This document shows, in pieces, positions 45,701 to 55,089 of a DNA stretch of 64,000 nt. The notes under the pieces are model-generated. The model made no database searches. It saw nothing but the letters and a program-made list of their open reading frames with translations, and had not been told where the DNA came from. The position numbers and the translations under genes are program-made. Every line of letters begins with the position of its first letter. The first letter of the stretch is position 1. The DNA is taken from NCBI RefSeq assembly GCF_002843305.1, contig NZ_PGSG01000029.1:107723-171722 (forward strand), given 5' to 3'. The DNA is from Streptomyces barkulensis. GTDB taxonomy: Bacteria; Actinomycetota; Actinomycetes; Streptomycetales; Streptomycetaceae.

Positions 45701-46528
45701 CCCGGGGAGCACGGCCACCGCTACGCCTGTCAGGAGGCCGTCCTCGGCTACGCCCCCTCCGGCGCCCAGTTCCTGGCCGCGGCCGGCCGGCGCCGGATCC
45801 CTCCCGCCGCCGGCCGGCAGGTCCTGGTCGCCGACCCGGAACTGACCCTGCCGTGGGCCGAGGTGGAGACGGTCGCCCTGCGCACCGCCTGCTACCCCGG
45901 GGCGCTCCGCTACGGCGAGTTCCTCACCGCCGACGGGGCCCGGGACGCCGCGGGCACGCCGGAGGAACTGCTCGCCGTACTGCCCGGCGGTGCGTCGCCG
46001 GCGTCCGTGGTCCATCTGTCCTGCCACGCCCTCGCCGCGCCGCGCCCCACCGGCTCCGCGCTGCGGCTGGCGTCCCCGCCCGGCGCGGGCCGGGACGCCG
46101 GCCGGCTGACCGTGGCCGCGATCCTGGACGGCGCCGCCGGACGCCGGACGGACGCGGCGGGCCCGCTGGTCGTGCTCAGCGCCTGCGAGACCGATCTGAG
46201 CACGCGCCACCACGACGAGGCGCTGACCCTCGCCACCGCACTGGTCGCGGGCGGTGCCGCCGATGTCGTGGGATCCCGCTGGGCGGTGCGCGACGGGCCG
46301 ACCTCCGTGATGATGGCGGTCTTCCACCACCATCTCACCGCCGGCGGGCTGGCCCCGCCGGACGCCCTGCGCGCCGCCCAGATGTGGATGCTCGACCCGC
46401 ACCGCGAGCCCCCGCCCACCCTCGGCGGTCTCCTGCGCCGCGAGGCCGCCCGTCCCGACCTCCACCGCCTCCACCACTGGGCCGCCTTCACCCACCAGGG
46501 CAACCCGGCTCCCCTGCCCGCGAGTTGA
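42746..46528 (+). CDS. CHAT-domain protease with helical repeat N-terminal region
   Basis: About 1260 residues. The long N-terminal part is alpha-helical, TPR-like, with Gly/Ser/Pro-rich linkers (about 215-245) and a charged RTGQEQTGQEQTG stretch. The C-terminal CHAT domain has the catalytic dyad: His in VVHLSCHALAAP (near 1093) and Cys in LVVLSACETDLS (near 1148), plus the closing segment ALVAGGAADVVGSRWAVRDG. CHAT proteases are caspase relatives used in immunity and programmed death. GTG at 42746 overlaps the RES stop (GTGA). The operon context with a RES/antitoxin pair is unusual. Confidence 0.87.
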   Translation: MSGEVAEGEPAAAGGGRGDGTGAAEPRERAAEAVFEAWRLLGSPRAPGTWPAEEDLGPAIGRLAAVERELVESGEDFSAVFVCLGLLLGARCMSRRESPSPDPGERAEALRRLRWTDRNGSLADTVALQARMVLLVLLAPWALPRPDGTRTALLDALLAAADGRALTRTLRRDLTEAREVAGRIAEAPVDQTPFDREFHRQAARIKQDIERMLAAGSPPSEAGPSSGAGTPSGSGSPSGAGTSFEASGTEDGLLPAVRGLLDLAGSYSTPRFTRVLAHLVVALRSGFDDGSFAVLGLDPEVVPLLSRAAARGAADADGVRRAAGLALGALRALPPDAPERVRVARLHAYLLVALDSLAPGAADFSAVERPAPETDGDGDGGGGDRLTEWPVGATVEPGLIPHLDSRLRDFVAHLGLRERRMAARFDRLLAYRTGDPGYLEDAAALLGEAVRASPAGSWWALALGADLAEVLEHAAVFGGSFHDAEASLATLRGLRAALESDGSVPPDAPFALGLVLSTADLELYRAQRTGDHRALPRLREELRGRYAALPPHSGRREELAERLSRLDELSARARRVRRAAGPDRTGQEQTGQEQTGPEALEQEIARLRRSLGDPEIYHDQQYDRRAELGLLLFQAALRDEKAPALLDEAVTELTRARALLAGGRGGKHRVDILTKLAEAHVVRAARGGPHRDADRRAFVEVTREALGELAADVLLQAGADHGLSAALSGALLSRRLAFAAFLTRRPADAVADLEKGRALVLQTAAASRSVPELLDAAGHSGLARQWRAQVPARALADPQPAAGPPVPSALRRRALTALGVRPGVGEGPGVRRLVGAADAAGLTAGLAATGTDALVYLVPGMPLPSGSFPGHALILRPGAAPATLPLPELKDPGGPPLERYLDAAAERSRVLADPDADVSRPAGREERWQEALDTLCEWAWQAVMGPLLAAVRPTAPDGPARPPRIVLVPCGRLGAVPWHAARTRGPGEHGHRYACQEAVLGYAPSGAQFLAAAGRRRIPPAAGRQVLVADPELTLPWAEVETVALRTACYPGALRYGEFLTADGARDAAGTPEELLAVLPGGASPASVVHLSCHALAAPRPTGSALRLASPPGAGRDAGRLTVAAILDGAAGRRTDAAGPLVVLSACETDLSTRHHDEALTLATALVAGGAADVVGSRWAVRDGPTSVMMAVFHHHLTAGGLAPPDALRAAQMWMLDPHREPPPTLGGLLRREAARPDLHRLHHWAAFTHQGNPAPLPAS

Positions 46529-46580
46529 GGCGGCGGGCCGGGAGGGCGGGATCCGTCCGCGCCGGAACGGCCGGAACGCC

Positions 46581-46622
46581 CCGCTCGCCCGCGGGCTGCC
46601 CCGCTCGCCCGCGGGCTACGCT
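46581..46622 (+). promoter_or_regulatory. Tandem 20-bp repeat and -10 element upstream of the MerR gene
   Basis: Two 20-bp units (46581-46600, 46601-46620) each contain the palindrome GCCCGCGGGC. TACGCT (46617-46622) follows and lies 6 nt before a GTG at 46629, as in a leaderless start, though the frame from that GTG does not look like a real protein. It may be the MerR promoter, or the hairpins may terminate the CHAT operon. Confidence 0.4.
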
Positions 46623-46812
46623 GCCGGGGTGACGCGGCAAGCCACCCAGGAGCAGCGGCGGTCCGCCGACCACGGGCCGCGGTCCGCCGCCCGCCGCCCG
46701 CCGCATCGACGGGGGAAGCAGCCGGTGCGTCGCCGCGGTTGTCCGTTGTGCGCCGCCGGCCGTGACGCGGCCGGCGGCCGCCTCGTGGGCCTTCGCCGTG
46801 AAAGGGAGACAC

Positions 46813-47253
46813 GTGCAGATCGGGGAGTTGTCCGAGCGGACCGGGGCGAGCCGCCGGTCCATCCGGTACTACGAGCAGAAGGGGCTGCTGCGGTCCCACC
46901 GCACCGCCAAAGGGTGGCGTGAGTACGACGAGGAGGCCGTCAACAGGGTCCTCAACGTCAGGGAGCTGCTGGCCTCCGGGCTGACCGTCGAGGACATCCT
47001 GCGGGTCGAGCCCTGCCTGTCCATGGAGATGGCCGACTTCATGTCCTGCTCCGACGCCGACCACGCGATCTCGATGTACGAGGAGCGGCTGGCCGTCATC
47101 GACGAGAAGGCCGCCCTGCTCCGGCGCCACCGCGAGGAACTGGTCCGCCGCATCGCCCTGCTGCGCACCCGGTCCGGAGCCGACGGGTTCGAGGAGCTCC
47201 TCGGGAAGGCACGCGGAGCGGGCCGGAGGCCGGGGCCGGGGGAGCGGGCTTGA
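46813..47253 (+). CDS. MerR-family transcriptional regulator
   Basis: 146 residues. The N-terminal MerR HTH and wing are QIGELSERTGASRRSIRYYE and QKGLLRSHRTAKGWREYDEE; a dimerisation helix and short effector region with two Cys (PCLSMEMADFMSCSDADHAI) follow. The GTG at 46813 has GGGAG 7 nt upstream. It should control the following MFS exporter: a perfect palindrome sits inside the overlong promoter spacer right at its stop codon. The inducer may be a drug-like molecule. Confidence 0.88.
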   Translation: MQIGELSERTGASRRSIRYYEQKGLLRSHRTAKGWREYDEEAVNRVLNVRELLASGLTVEDILRVEPCLSMEMADFMSCSDADHAISMYEERLAVIDEKAALLRRHREELVRRIALLRTRSGADGFEELLGKARGAGRRPGPGERA

Positions 47254-47281
47254 CCCTGACACCGGTGTCACCACCTAGCGT
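47250..47281 (+). promoter_or_regulatory. MerR-type promoter and operator for the MFS gene
   Basis: TTGACC (47250-47255) overlaps the MerR stop codon. TAGCGT (47276-47281) lies 20 bp downstream. The palindrome TGACACCGGTGTCA (47257-47270) fills the spacer, the classic arrangement MerR activators untwist. Confidence 0.75.
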
Positions 47282-47434
47282 CCCGGAAGTGCGCGGATCC
47301 GGGTGGCGGCAGGCGTGGAGCCCGCCGCCGCCCGGGTCCCGGTTCCCATCGCTACGAGCGCGCGTCCCCTGAGCGCAAGGGCCGGTCTCCCGTTCCCTCG
47401 CTGCTCCGGCGCGCGTGACGGAGGTTCGCCCGAC

Positions 47435-48637
47435 ATGAGAAGCACTCCGCCGAGCTGGCTCGCGGTGCTGTTCCTGACCCTTCTGGCCACGGCCACCGAC
47501 GAGTTCATCATCGCCGGTGTGCTCAGGGCCGTCGCGGCCGACCTGGACGTGAGCGTCCCGGCGGCCGGGCAGCTGGTGACGGTGTTCGCCGTCGTCTACG
47601 CGCTCGGGGCGCCGACGCTGGCGGTCGCCTTTGAACGCTTCCCCAAGCGCACCGTGATGATCGCGGGCCTGCTGGTCTTCGTGCTGGCCAACGCCGCCGC
47701 CGCGCTCGCGCCGGGGTACTGGCCGCTGATGGCGGCCCGGGTGCTCGCCGCCCTGGCCGCGGCCGTGGTGACCTCGGCCGCCTTCACCACGGCGGCCATG
47801 GGCGCGCCCGAGAGCATGCGGGGACGCTACCTCGGCGTGGTCACGGCGGGTATGACGGCGGCGCTGTTCACCGGTGTGCCGCTGGGGACGTGGCTCGGCG
47901 GAGCCTTCGGCTGGCGGGCGACGTTCTGGCTGATCGCCGCGGTGGGGGCGGTGGCCGCGCTCGGACTCCTGGCCACCGCGCCGCGCATCGGCGGCAGCGA
48001 GCCCGCACCGCTGCGCGAGCGGCTCGCCCCGCTGCGGAACACGGCCGTGCTGCGCCTGGTGGCGGTCACCTTCCTGGCGGCGAGCGGCGGCCTGATGTTC
48101 TACACCTATCTCGCGGCCTACACCGCCGAGGTCGCCGGCGGCTCCCACGGGCTGCTGTCGGTGATGCTCCTGACCGTCGGCGTCGCCGGTCTGCTCGGCG
48201 CGGTACTGGCCGGTCGCGCGGCCGACGCGCTGGGTCCGCGCCGCAGCCTCCGCCTGGTCGTCGGCGGGCACGCCCTCGCGCTGGCGCTGGCCGCGGCCCT
48301 GGTGTTCGGCGGCATCGGCGACCCGGTCGTGCTGGGCGCGGTCATCGCCTTCTGGGCGGTGTTCGCGTGGGGTCTGAACCCTCCGGTCCAGGGGAGCATC
48401 ATGGGCGCGGCCGGACCCCGGGCGGCGATGACCGCCCTCGCGCTGAACATCAGCGGCCTCTACCTCGGCACCGGTGTGGCGGGCGCGCTCGGCGGCGCCG
48501 TCATCGGCGTCGCGGGCGTTGGCTGGGTGCCGGTGGCGGCCACCGCGCTGATGACCCTGTCCTTCCTCCTCACCCCGCGTACGGCACCCGGGAAGCGGGC
48601 CGGGGACGCAAACGCCCCCCGGCTCACCGAAGCCTGA
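47435..48637 (+). CDS. MFS transporter, drug-efflux (DHA1) type
   Basis: 400 residues, about 12 membrane segments. The first helix region reads LAVLFLTLLATATDEFIIAG and the loop 2-3 motif is AFERFPKRTVMIAGLLVFVL; the sequence resembles arabinose-efflux/chloramphenicol-type permeases. Likely a proton-driven exporter of a drug or metabolite. GGAGG lies 11 nt before the ATG at 47435. Expression probably depends on the adjacent MerR regulator. Confidence 0.88.
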   Translation: MRSTPPSWLAVLFLTLLATATDEFIIAGVLRAVAADLDVSVPAAGQLVTVFAVVYALGAPTLAVAFERFPKRTVMIAGLLVFVLANAAAALAPGYWPLMAARVLAALAAAVVTSAAFTTAAMGAPESMRGRYLGVVTAGMTAALFTGVPLGTWLGGAFGWRATFWLIAAVGAVAALGLLATAPRIGGSEPAPLRERLAPLRNTAVLRLVAVTFLAASGGLMFYTYLAAYTAEVAGGSHGLLSVMLLTVGVAGLLGAVLAGRAADALGPRRSLRLVVGGHALALALAAALVFGGIGDPVVLGAVIAFWAVFAWGLNPPVQGSIMGAAGPRAAMTALALNISGLYLGTGVAGALGGAVIGVAGVGWVPVAATALMTLSFLLTPRTAPGKRAGDANAPRLTEA

Positions 48638-48808
48638 GCCCCCGCCGGGGCGGCGCCGCTTTCCGAGCGTCCACCACCGCTGCCGGTCGGTCCCCTGCGA
48701 CATGATGACCGTACGGCCACACGTCGAGAGCCGCGCCGGGTCGCTCGTGGACGCGGCAGGGCTCAGGGGGTGGGCCTTGCCCCGCTCACAACGGGGAGGA
48801 AGGTTTTG

Positions 48809-49168
48809 ATGACCGGGAAGGACCTGGAGCGGCTGCTGCGGGCCAAAGGGGGAGAGGTCGGAGTCCTCTGCGCGAAGGCTCTGGCGAGGGGCGCGGAGCA
48901 CGAGGTCTGGGAAGGGGAGGCCAAGGCCGACTGGATCGCCGCCATGTACGCAAGGAGGGAGCGTCGCGTGCGCAAGGCCGGGCAGCCCTCCATCGGTTTT
49001 CCCGGGGCGGTCGCCGACCTGCGTGCCTACACGGGCGACCACGTTCTCATCGGTTACGTGGACGACCGGCCCTGCGGCGGCTTCTACTTCCAGCTCTTCC
49101 TCGACCCGTGGGCGGCGCACATCGTCGCCTGCCTGGGCGTACGCCCGTCCCCGCGGAGTGACCGGTGA
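48809..49168 (+). CDS. Hypothetical protein
   Basis: 119 residues with a mixed, charged composition (LERLLRAKGGEVGVLCAKAL; YARRERRVRKAGQPSIGFPG) and a hydrophobic, aromatic C-terminal part (GGFYFQLFLDPWAAHIVACL). Good ribosome site GGGGAGGAAGG upstream. It stands alone; I recognise no family. Confidence 0.6.
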   Translation: MTGKDLERLLRAKGGEVGVLCAKALARGAEHEVWEGEAKADWIAAMYARRERRVRKAGQPSIGFPGAVADLRAYTGDHVLIGYVDDRPCGGFYFQLFLDPWAAHIVACLGVRPSPRSDR

Positions 49169-49317
49169 GTACGGAACGGAGGTGCCGGAACCTCCGAGGT
49201 ATTGGACGGAACGAGGGACCTTCGGCGCCGGCAGTGACAAGGGAAGAAGCCCGAGAAGGGCGGAGCGGGCGGCAGACGCCCGACGGCTGAGACGGCCGCC
49301 CCGGACCCCACCCCGGC

Positions 49318-51462
<2,145 letters not shown>

Positions 51463-51501
51463 TCATTGCCGCCATCCGGGCCGGCTGCCAGGCTGAGGCG
51501 C

Positions 51502-52479
51502 ATGAAGCCCCACAGCGTGCTCATCGTCCTCTACGACGACGTGCAGAGCCTGGACGTGACCGGCCCGCTGGAGGTGTTCGCGGGAGCGGGCACGGCGACC
51601 GGACGGCCGGGCACCTACCGCATCACGACCGCCGGACCCGGCGGCGGGCCGGTGCGCACCAGCAGCGGAATGCGTCTGCTGCCCGACGAGGACCTCGACC
51701 GCGCCGGACCGCCCCACACCCTCCTGGTGCCCGGCGGGCGCGGCACGGTCGATCCCGATCCGGCCGTGGTGCGGCGGATCGCCGAACTGGCCCCGGCCGC
51801 CGAGCGCGTGGTGTCGGTGTGCACGGGCGCCTTCCTGCTCGCCGAGGCCGGACTGCTGGCCGGACGGCGGGCCACCACGCACTGGGCGCGCTGCGACAGC
51901 CTCGCCCGGCGCTTCCCGGACGTCGAGGTCGATCCCGAACCGATCTACGTCAGGGACGGGAACATCTCCACCTCCGCCGGCGTCACGGCGGGGATCGACC
52001 TGGCCCTGGCCCTGGTCGAGGAGGACCTCGGCCGGGACACCGCACTCCTGGTCGCCAGACACCTGGTGATGTTCCTGCGCAGGCCGGGCGGCCAGGCGCA
52101 GTTCAGCACACAGCTGGCCGCCCAGCTCGCCGAGCGGCACCCGCTGCGCGAGGTCCAGCGCTGGATCGCCGAACACCCCGGCGACGACCTGTCGGTCGAG
52201 GCCCTGGCCGGCCGCGCCGCGATGTCGCCCCGCCACTTCGCCCGTGCCTTCGCCGCCGAGGTCGGCACGACGCCCGGACGCTACGTGGACGGGGTCCGGC
52301 TGGAGACGGCCCGCCGGCTCCTGGAGGACACCGGGGACGGCGTCGAGGAGGTCGCCCGCTCCTGCGGCTACGGCACCCCGGAGGCGATGCGGCGCGCCTT
52401 CGTCCGTGCCCTGGCCGTACCGCCCGCCGAGTACCGGCGCCGCTTCCGCACCGCCCACCGGGCCCACCAGGCCCACTGA
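51502..52479 (+). CDS. GlxA-family AraC-type transcriptional regulator with DJ-1/PfpI domain
   Basis: 325 residues. The N-terminal DJ-1/PfpI-like domain (SVLIVLYDDVQSLDVTGPLE; VVSVCTGAFLLAEAGLLAGR) has Cys at the elbow position. The C-terminal AraC HTH pair is LSVEALAGRAAMSPRHFARA and VEEVARSCGYGTPEAMRRAF. Such regulators often control amidase or degradative genes. The next gene encodes a stand-alone DJ-1/PfpI protein 56 bp downstream, a probable co-transcribed target or paralogue. Confidence 0.9.
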   Translation: MKPHSVLIVLYDDVQSLDVTGPLEVFAGAGTATGRPGTYRITTAGPGGGPVRTSSGMRLLPDEDLDRAGPPHTLLVPGGRGTVDPDPAVVRRIAELAPAAERVVSVCTGAFLLAEAGLLAGRRATTHWARCDSLARRFPDVEVDPEPIYVRDGNISTSAGVTAGIDLALALVEEDLGRDTALLVARHLVMFLRRPGGQAQFSTQLAAQLAERHPLREVQRWIAEHPGDDLSVEALAGRAAMSPRHFARAFAAEVGTTPGRYVDGVRLETARRLLEDTGDGVEEVARSCGYGTPEAMRRAFVRALAVPPAEYRRRFRTAHRAHQAH

Positions 52480-52534
52480 GCCGAGCCCGCAAACCCACCG
52501 AACCTGATCGAACCCACCGAACCGGAGGAAGACG

Positions 52535-53176
52535 ATGCAGGTCGCCATCCTGCTGTACGACCGCTTCACGGCGCTGGACGCCGTCGGCCCCTATGAGATC
52601 CTCTCCCGCGTCCCCGGCACGGAGGTGGTCTTCACCGCCGCCCGCCCCGGCCCCGTCCGCACCGACATGGGCAGTCTGGCCCTGACCGCGGACGCCGCAC
52701 TGCCGGAGGTGACGGAGCCCGACGCCGTCCTCGTCCCCGGCGGCCCCGGTGTCGCGGACCTGCTCGCGGACGGGCCCGTCCTGGACTGGCTGCGCGGCGC
52801 CGACGCGGGCACCGCCTGGACGGCCTCGGTCTGCTCCGGCTCCCTGCTGCTGGGCGCGGCCGGGCTGCTGGCCGGACGACGGGCCACCTCGCACTGGATC
52901 TGCCTGGACCGCCTGCGCGCCCTCGGGGCCGTCCCCACCCCGGAGCGGGTCGTCACCGACGGCAAGTACGCCACCGCCGCCGGGGTCTCGGCCGGCATCG
53001 ACCTCGCCCTCCACCTGGCCGGGCGCATGGCCGGCGACGAGGTGGCCGAGGCCGTGCAGCTCGTCGTCGAGTACGACCCGCAGCCGCCCTACAACACCGG
53101 CTCCACCGCCACCGCGCCCGCCGCCCTGGTGGAGTCCCTGCGCGCGAGCGACCTCGTCGTCGGCGCCCGGGCCTGA
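52535..53176 (+). CDS. DJ-1/PfpI-family protein
   Basis: 213 residues of the class I glutamine amidotransferase-like fold: QVAILLYDRFTALDAVGPYE and nucleophile-elbow Cys in TASVCSGSLLLGAAGLLAGR. It resembles the sensor domain of the preceding GlxA regulator without the HTH. Related enzymes include isonitrile hydratases and proteases/chaperones; the exact role is open. GGAGGAAG precedes the ATG. Confidence 0.87.
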   Translation: MQVAILLYDRFTALDAVGPYEILSRVPGTEVVFTAARPGPVRTDMGSLALTADAALPEVTEPDAVLVPGGPGVADLLADGPVLDWLRGADAGTAWTASVCSGSLLLGAAGLLAGRRATSHWICLDRLRALGAVPTPERVVTDGKYATAAGVSAGIDLALHLAGRMAGDEVAEAVQLVVEYDPQPPYNTGSTATAPAALVESLRASDLVVGARA

Positions 53177-53198
53177 ATCCCTTACCCCGTACCCGGTG

Positions 53199-53238
53199 TT
53201 GACCTTCGACCTGCTTGAAGCCCGACGATGACCGGGTG
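53199..53238 (+). promoter_or_regulatory. MerR-type leaderless promoter for the MerR-clamp fusion gene
   Basis: TTGACC (53199-53204) and GACGAT (53224-53229) are 19 bp apart, the long spacing used by MerR regulators, and GTG follows 6 nt later at 53236. This suggests autoregulation and fixes the start. Confidence 0.5.
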
Positions 53239-54303
53239 CCGAATTCCGAGCTGATGCCCATCGGGGTCTTCGCCCAGCGCACCGGTCTGACCCCCAGCGC
53301 GCTGCGGTTCTACGCCGACTCCGGGCTGCTGCCCCCCGCCGAGACCGATCCGGTCTCGGGCTACCGCTACTACGGCGCCGACCAGGTGCCACGGGCCACC
53401 ACCCTGCGCCGGCTCCGCCGGATCGCCATGCCTTTGACCACAGCCAGGGCGGTGCTCGACGCCGGGCCCGGCGAGGCGTCCCGGCTGATCGACGAGCATG
53501 TCGCGAAGGTACTCGGGGACGCGGCGGCGGTACGGAGGGACGCCGCCGCGCTCAAGTCCTCGCTCCACGGCGTGCCGAGCCGGCCGGTCGCCGCGCTGAA
53601 GGGGCCGGTACTGGCCGACGCGGTCGAGCAGGTCCTGACCGCGACCGCGTGCGATCCGGAGCTGCCGGTACTGGGCGGGCTGCGCGTCGAGGCGACCGCC
53701 TCGGCGGTCGCGCTGACCGCGACCGACCGGTACCGGCTCTCGACCCGGACACTCGTCCCCGCCGAACCGGCGGCCACGGCCTGGGCCGCCACGGTCGACG
53801 GCGGTGAACTGCGTTCCGCGACAGGCGAGATGCGCCGCAGCCCGCTGGTGCGGATCGAGGCGACGCCGTACGGTATCCGGCTGCGCACGGCGGGACGGGA
53901 GGACCGGCACTGCCGGGTGCTGACGGAGGAGTTCCCCGACCACCACCTGATGCTCGCCTCCCTGCCGGAGGCCACCACCCGCGCGACGGTGGCGAAGGAC
54001 GCGCTGCTGCGGGCACTGGAGGAACACCCGGGCGAGCGGATCGAGTTGCACGTCACCCGGCACGGCCTGGCCCTCCCGGCGTCCGGCGAACACCCCGGCG
54101 CCCTGCTCCCGGCCACCGTGACGGGAGGAGAGGTGCGGGTCTTCTTCGAGCTGACCACCCTCTACCCGGCCGTCAGCACCGCCATCGGCCCCGATGTGAT
54201 GCTCGATCTGCGCGGGACCGATCTGCCCGCTACGGTCCGCTCAGCCGACCGCGGCGACCTGACCACCTGGGCCATGCCCGCCGGCCCCGACCACCGCGCC
54301 TGA
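53236..54303 (+). CDS. MerR-family regulator fused to a DNA polymerase III beta-clamp-like domain
   Basis: 355 residues. The N-terminal MerR HTH is PIGVFAQRTGLTPSALRFYA then DSGLLPPAETDPVSGYRYYG, and a coiled linker runs to about 120. The C-terminal 230 residues resemble sliding-clamp domains: LTATACDPELPVLGGLRVEA, the hallmark ATDRYRL, then LVRIEATPYGIRLRTAGRED. A clamp-like effector domain on a MerR regulator is unusual. It could sense DNA-replication proteins or simply be a repurposed fold. A TPR-like gene follows 26 bp downstream. Confidence 0.82.
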   Translation: MPNSELMPIGVFAQRTGLTPSALRFYADSGLLPPAETDPVSGYRYYGADQVPRATTLRRLRRIAMPLTTARAVLDAGPGEASRLIDEHVAKVLGDAAAVRRDAAALKSSLHGVPSRPVAALKGPVLADAVEQVLTATACDPELPVLGGLRVEATASAVALTATDRYRLSTRTLVPAEPAATAWAATVDGGELRSATGEMRRSPLVRIEATPYGIRLRTAGREDRHCRVLTEEFPDHHLMLASLPEATTRATVAKDALLRALEEHPGERIELHVTRHGLALPASGEHPGALLPATVTGGEVRVFFELTTLYPAVSTAIGPDVMLDLRGTDLPATVRSADRGDLTTWAMPAGPDHRA

Positions 54304-54329
54304 CCGAGAACCACGAGGAGCACTCACCA

Positions 54330-54854
54330 GTGACCACCACCCCCGCCTCCGCCGCACCCGCCGCCCCCGACCCGACGATGGAGGCCATCGGCGCCGCCGT
54401 CGCCGAAGGACAGAACGGCCAGGCACAGACCGCCCGCCGCGAACTCCTGGACCTGTGGTCCGCGATCGGCCCCACCGGCGACCCGCTGCACCGCTGCACC
54501 CTCGCGCACCACCTGGCGGACCTCCACGAGGACCCCGCCCAGGCCCTGGCCTGGGACGTCCGGGCCCTGGACGCCGCCGACGCCGTGACCGAACAGCGCC
54601 TTCGGGAACACCACGCCGGTCTGAGCGTCGCCGCCCTCTACCCGTCCCTGCACCTCAACCTCGCCGACGACTACCGCCGGCTCGGTTCGTTCGACGCCGC
54701 GGCCGAGCACATCGAAGCGGCCCGCCAGCATCTCCCCGGCCTCCCCGGGGGCGTTTACGGCGACTTCCTGCGCACCGCCGTCGAGCAGGTGGCCGAGGCC
54801 ATCACCCGGCGCGACACCGCCAAGCGGTCCTCCGCCCCGGGCCCCACCGCATGA
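54330..54854 (+). CDS. Tetratricopeptide-like hypothetical protein
   Basis: 174 residues, almost entirely helical. Repeat-like segments (GQNGQAQTARRELLDLWSAI; HRCTLAHHLADLHEDPAQAL; LHLNLADDYRRLGSFDAAAE) have TPR spacing. Starts at GTG 54330 with GAGGAG upstream. Its closeness to the MerR-clamp gene suggests one operon. A protein-interaction role is likely; nothing more specific is visible. Confidence 0.7.
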   Translation: MTTTPASAAPAAPDPTMEAIGAAVAEGQNGQAQTARRELLDLWSAIGPTGDPLHRCTLAHHLADLHEDPAQALAWDVRALDAADAVTEQRLREHHAGLSVAALYPSLHLNLADDYRRLGSFDAAAEHIEAARQHLPGLPGGVYGDFLRTAVEQVAEAITRRDTAKRSSAPGPTA

Positions 54855-55089
54855 CGCGCGTACAGCGCGCCTCGGACGGCACTCCCCCGAACCGCCCTGG
54901 CACCGTGCCGTACCCGCGTCCGATGACCAGCGCCTGTGGTGTGCTGTCCGCGACGGTCGAGGGGGCGTGCACTGCCGAACAACTGCCCGCTTTCCGTGCA
55001 CGGGACCACGATCCGGGCCCTGGACACGCTGTGGCCGGTGGGGCGTGCAGGTGGCTTCGAAGCGGCCGGTGCGAACGGATTTTCGGGTG

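Noticed and set aside
46629..46922. 97-codon frame from GTG 46629 with a leaderless-type -10
   Set aside because: Arg/Pro/Gly-rich, overlaps the clear MerR gene in another frame, and lacks any fold signal. The -10 may instead serve the MerR transcript.
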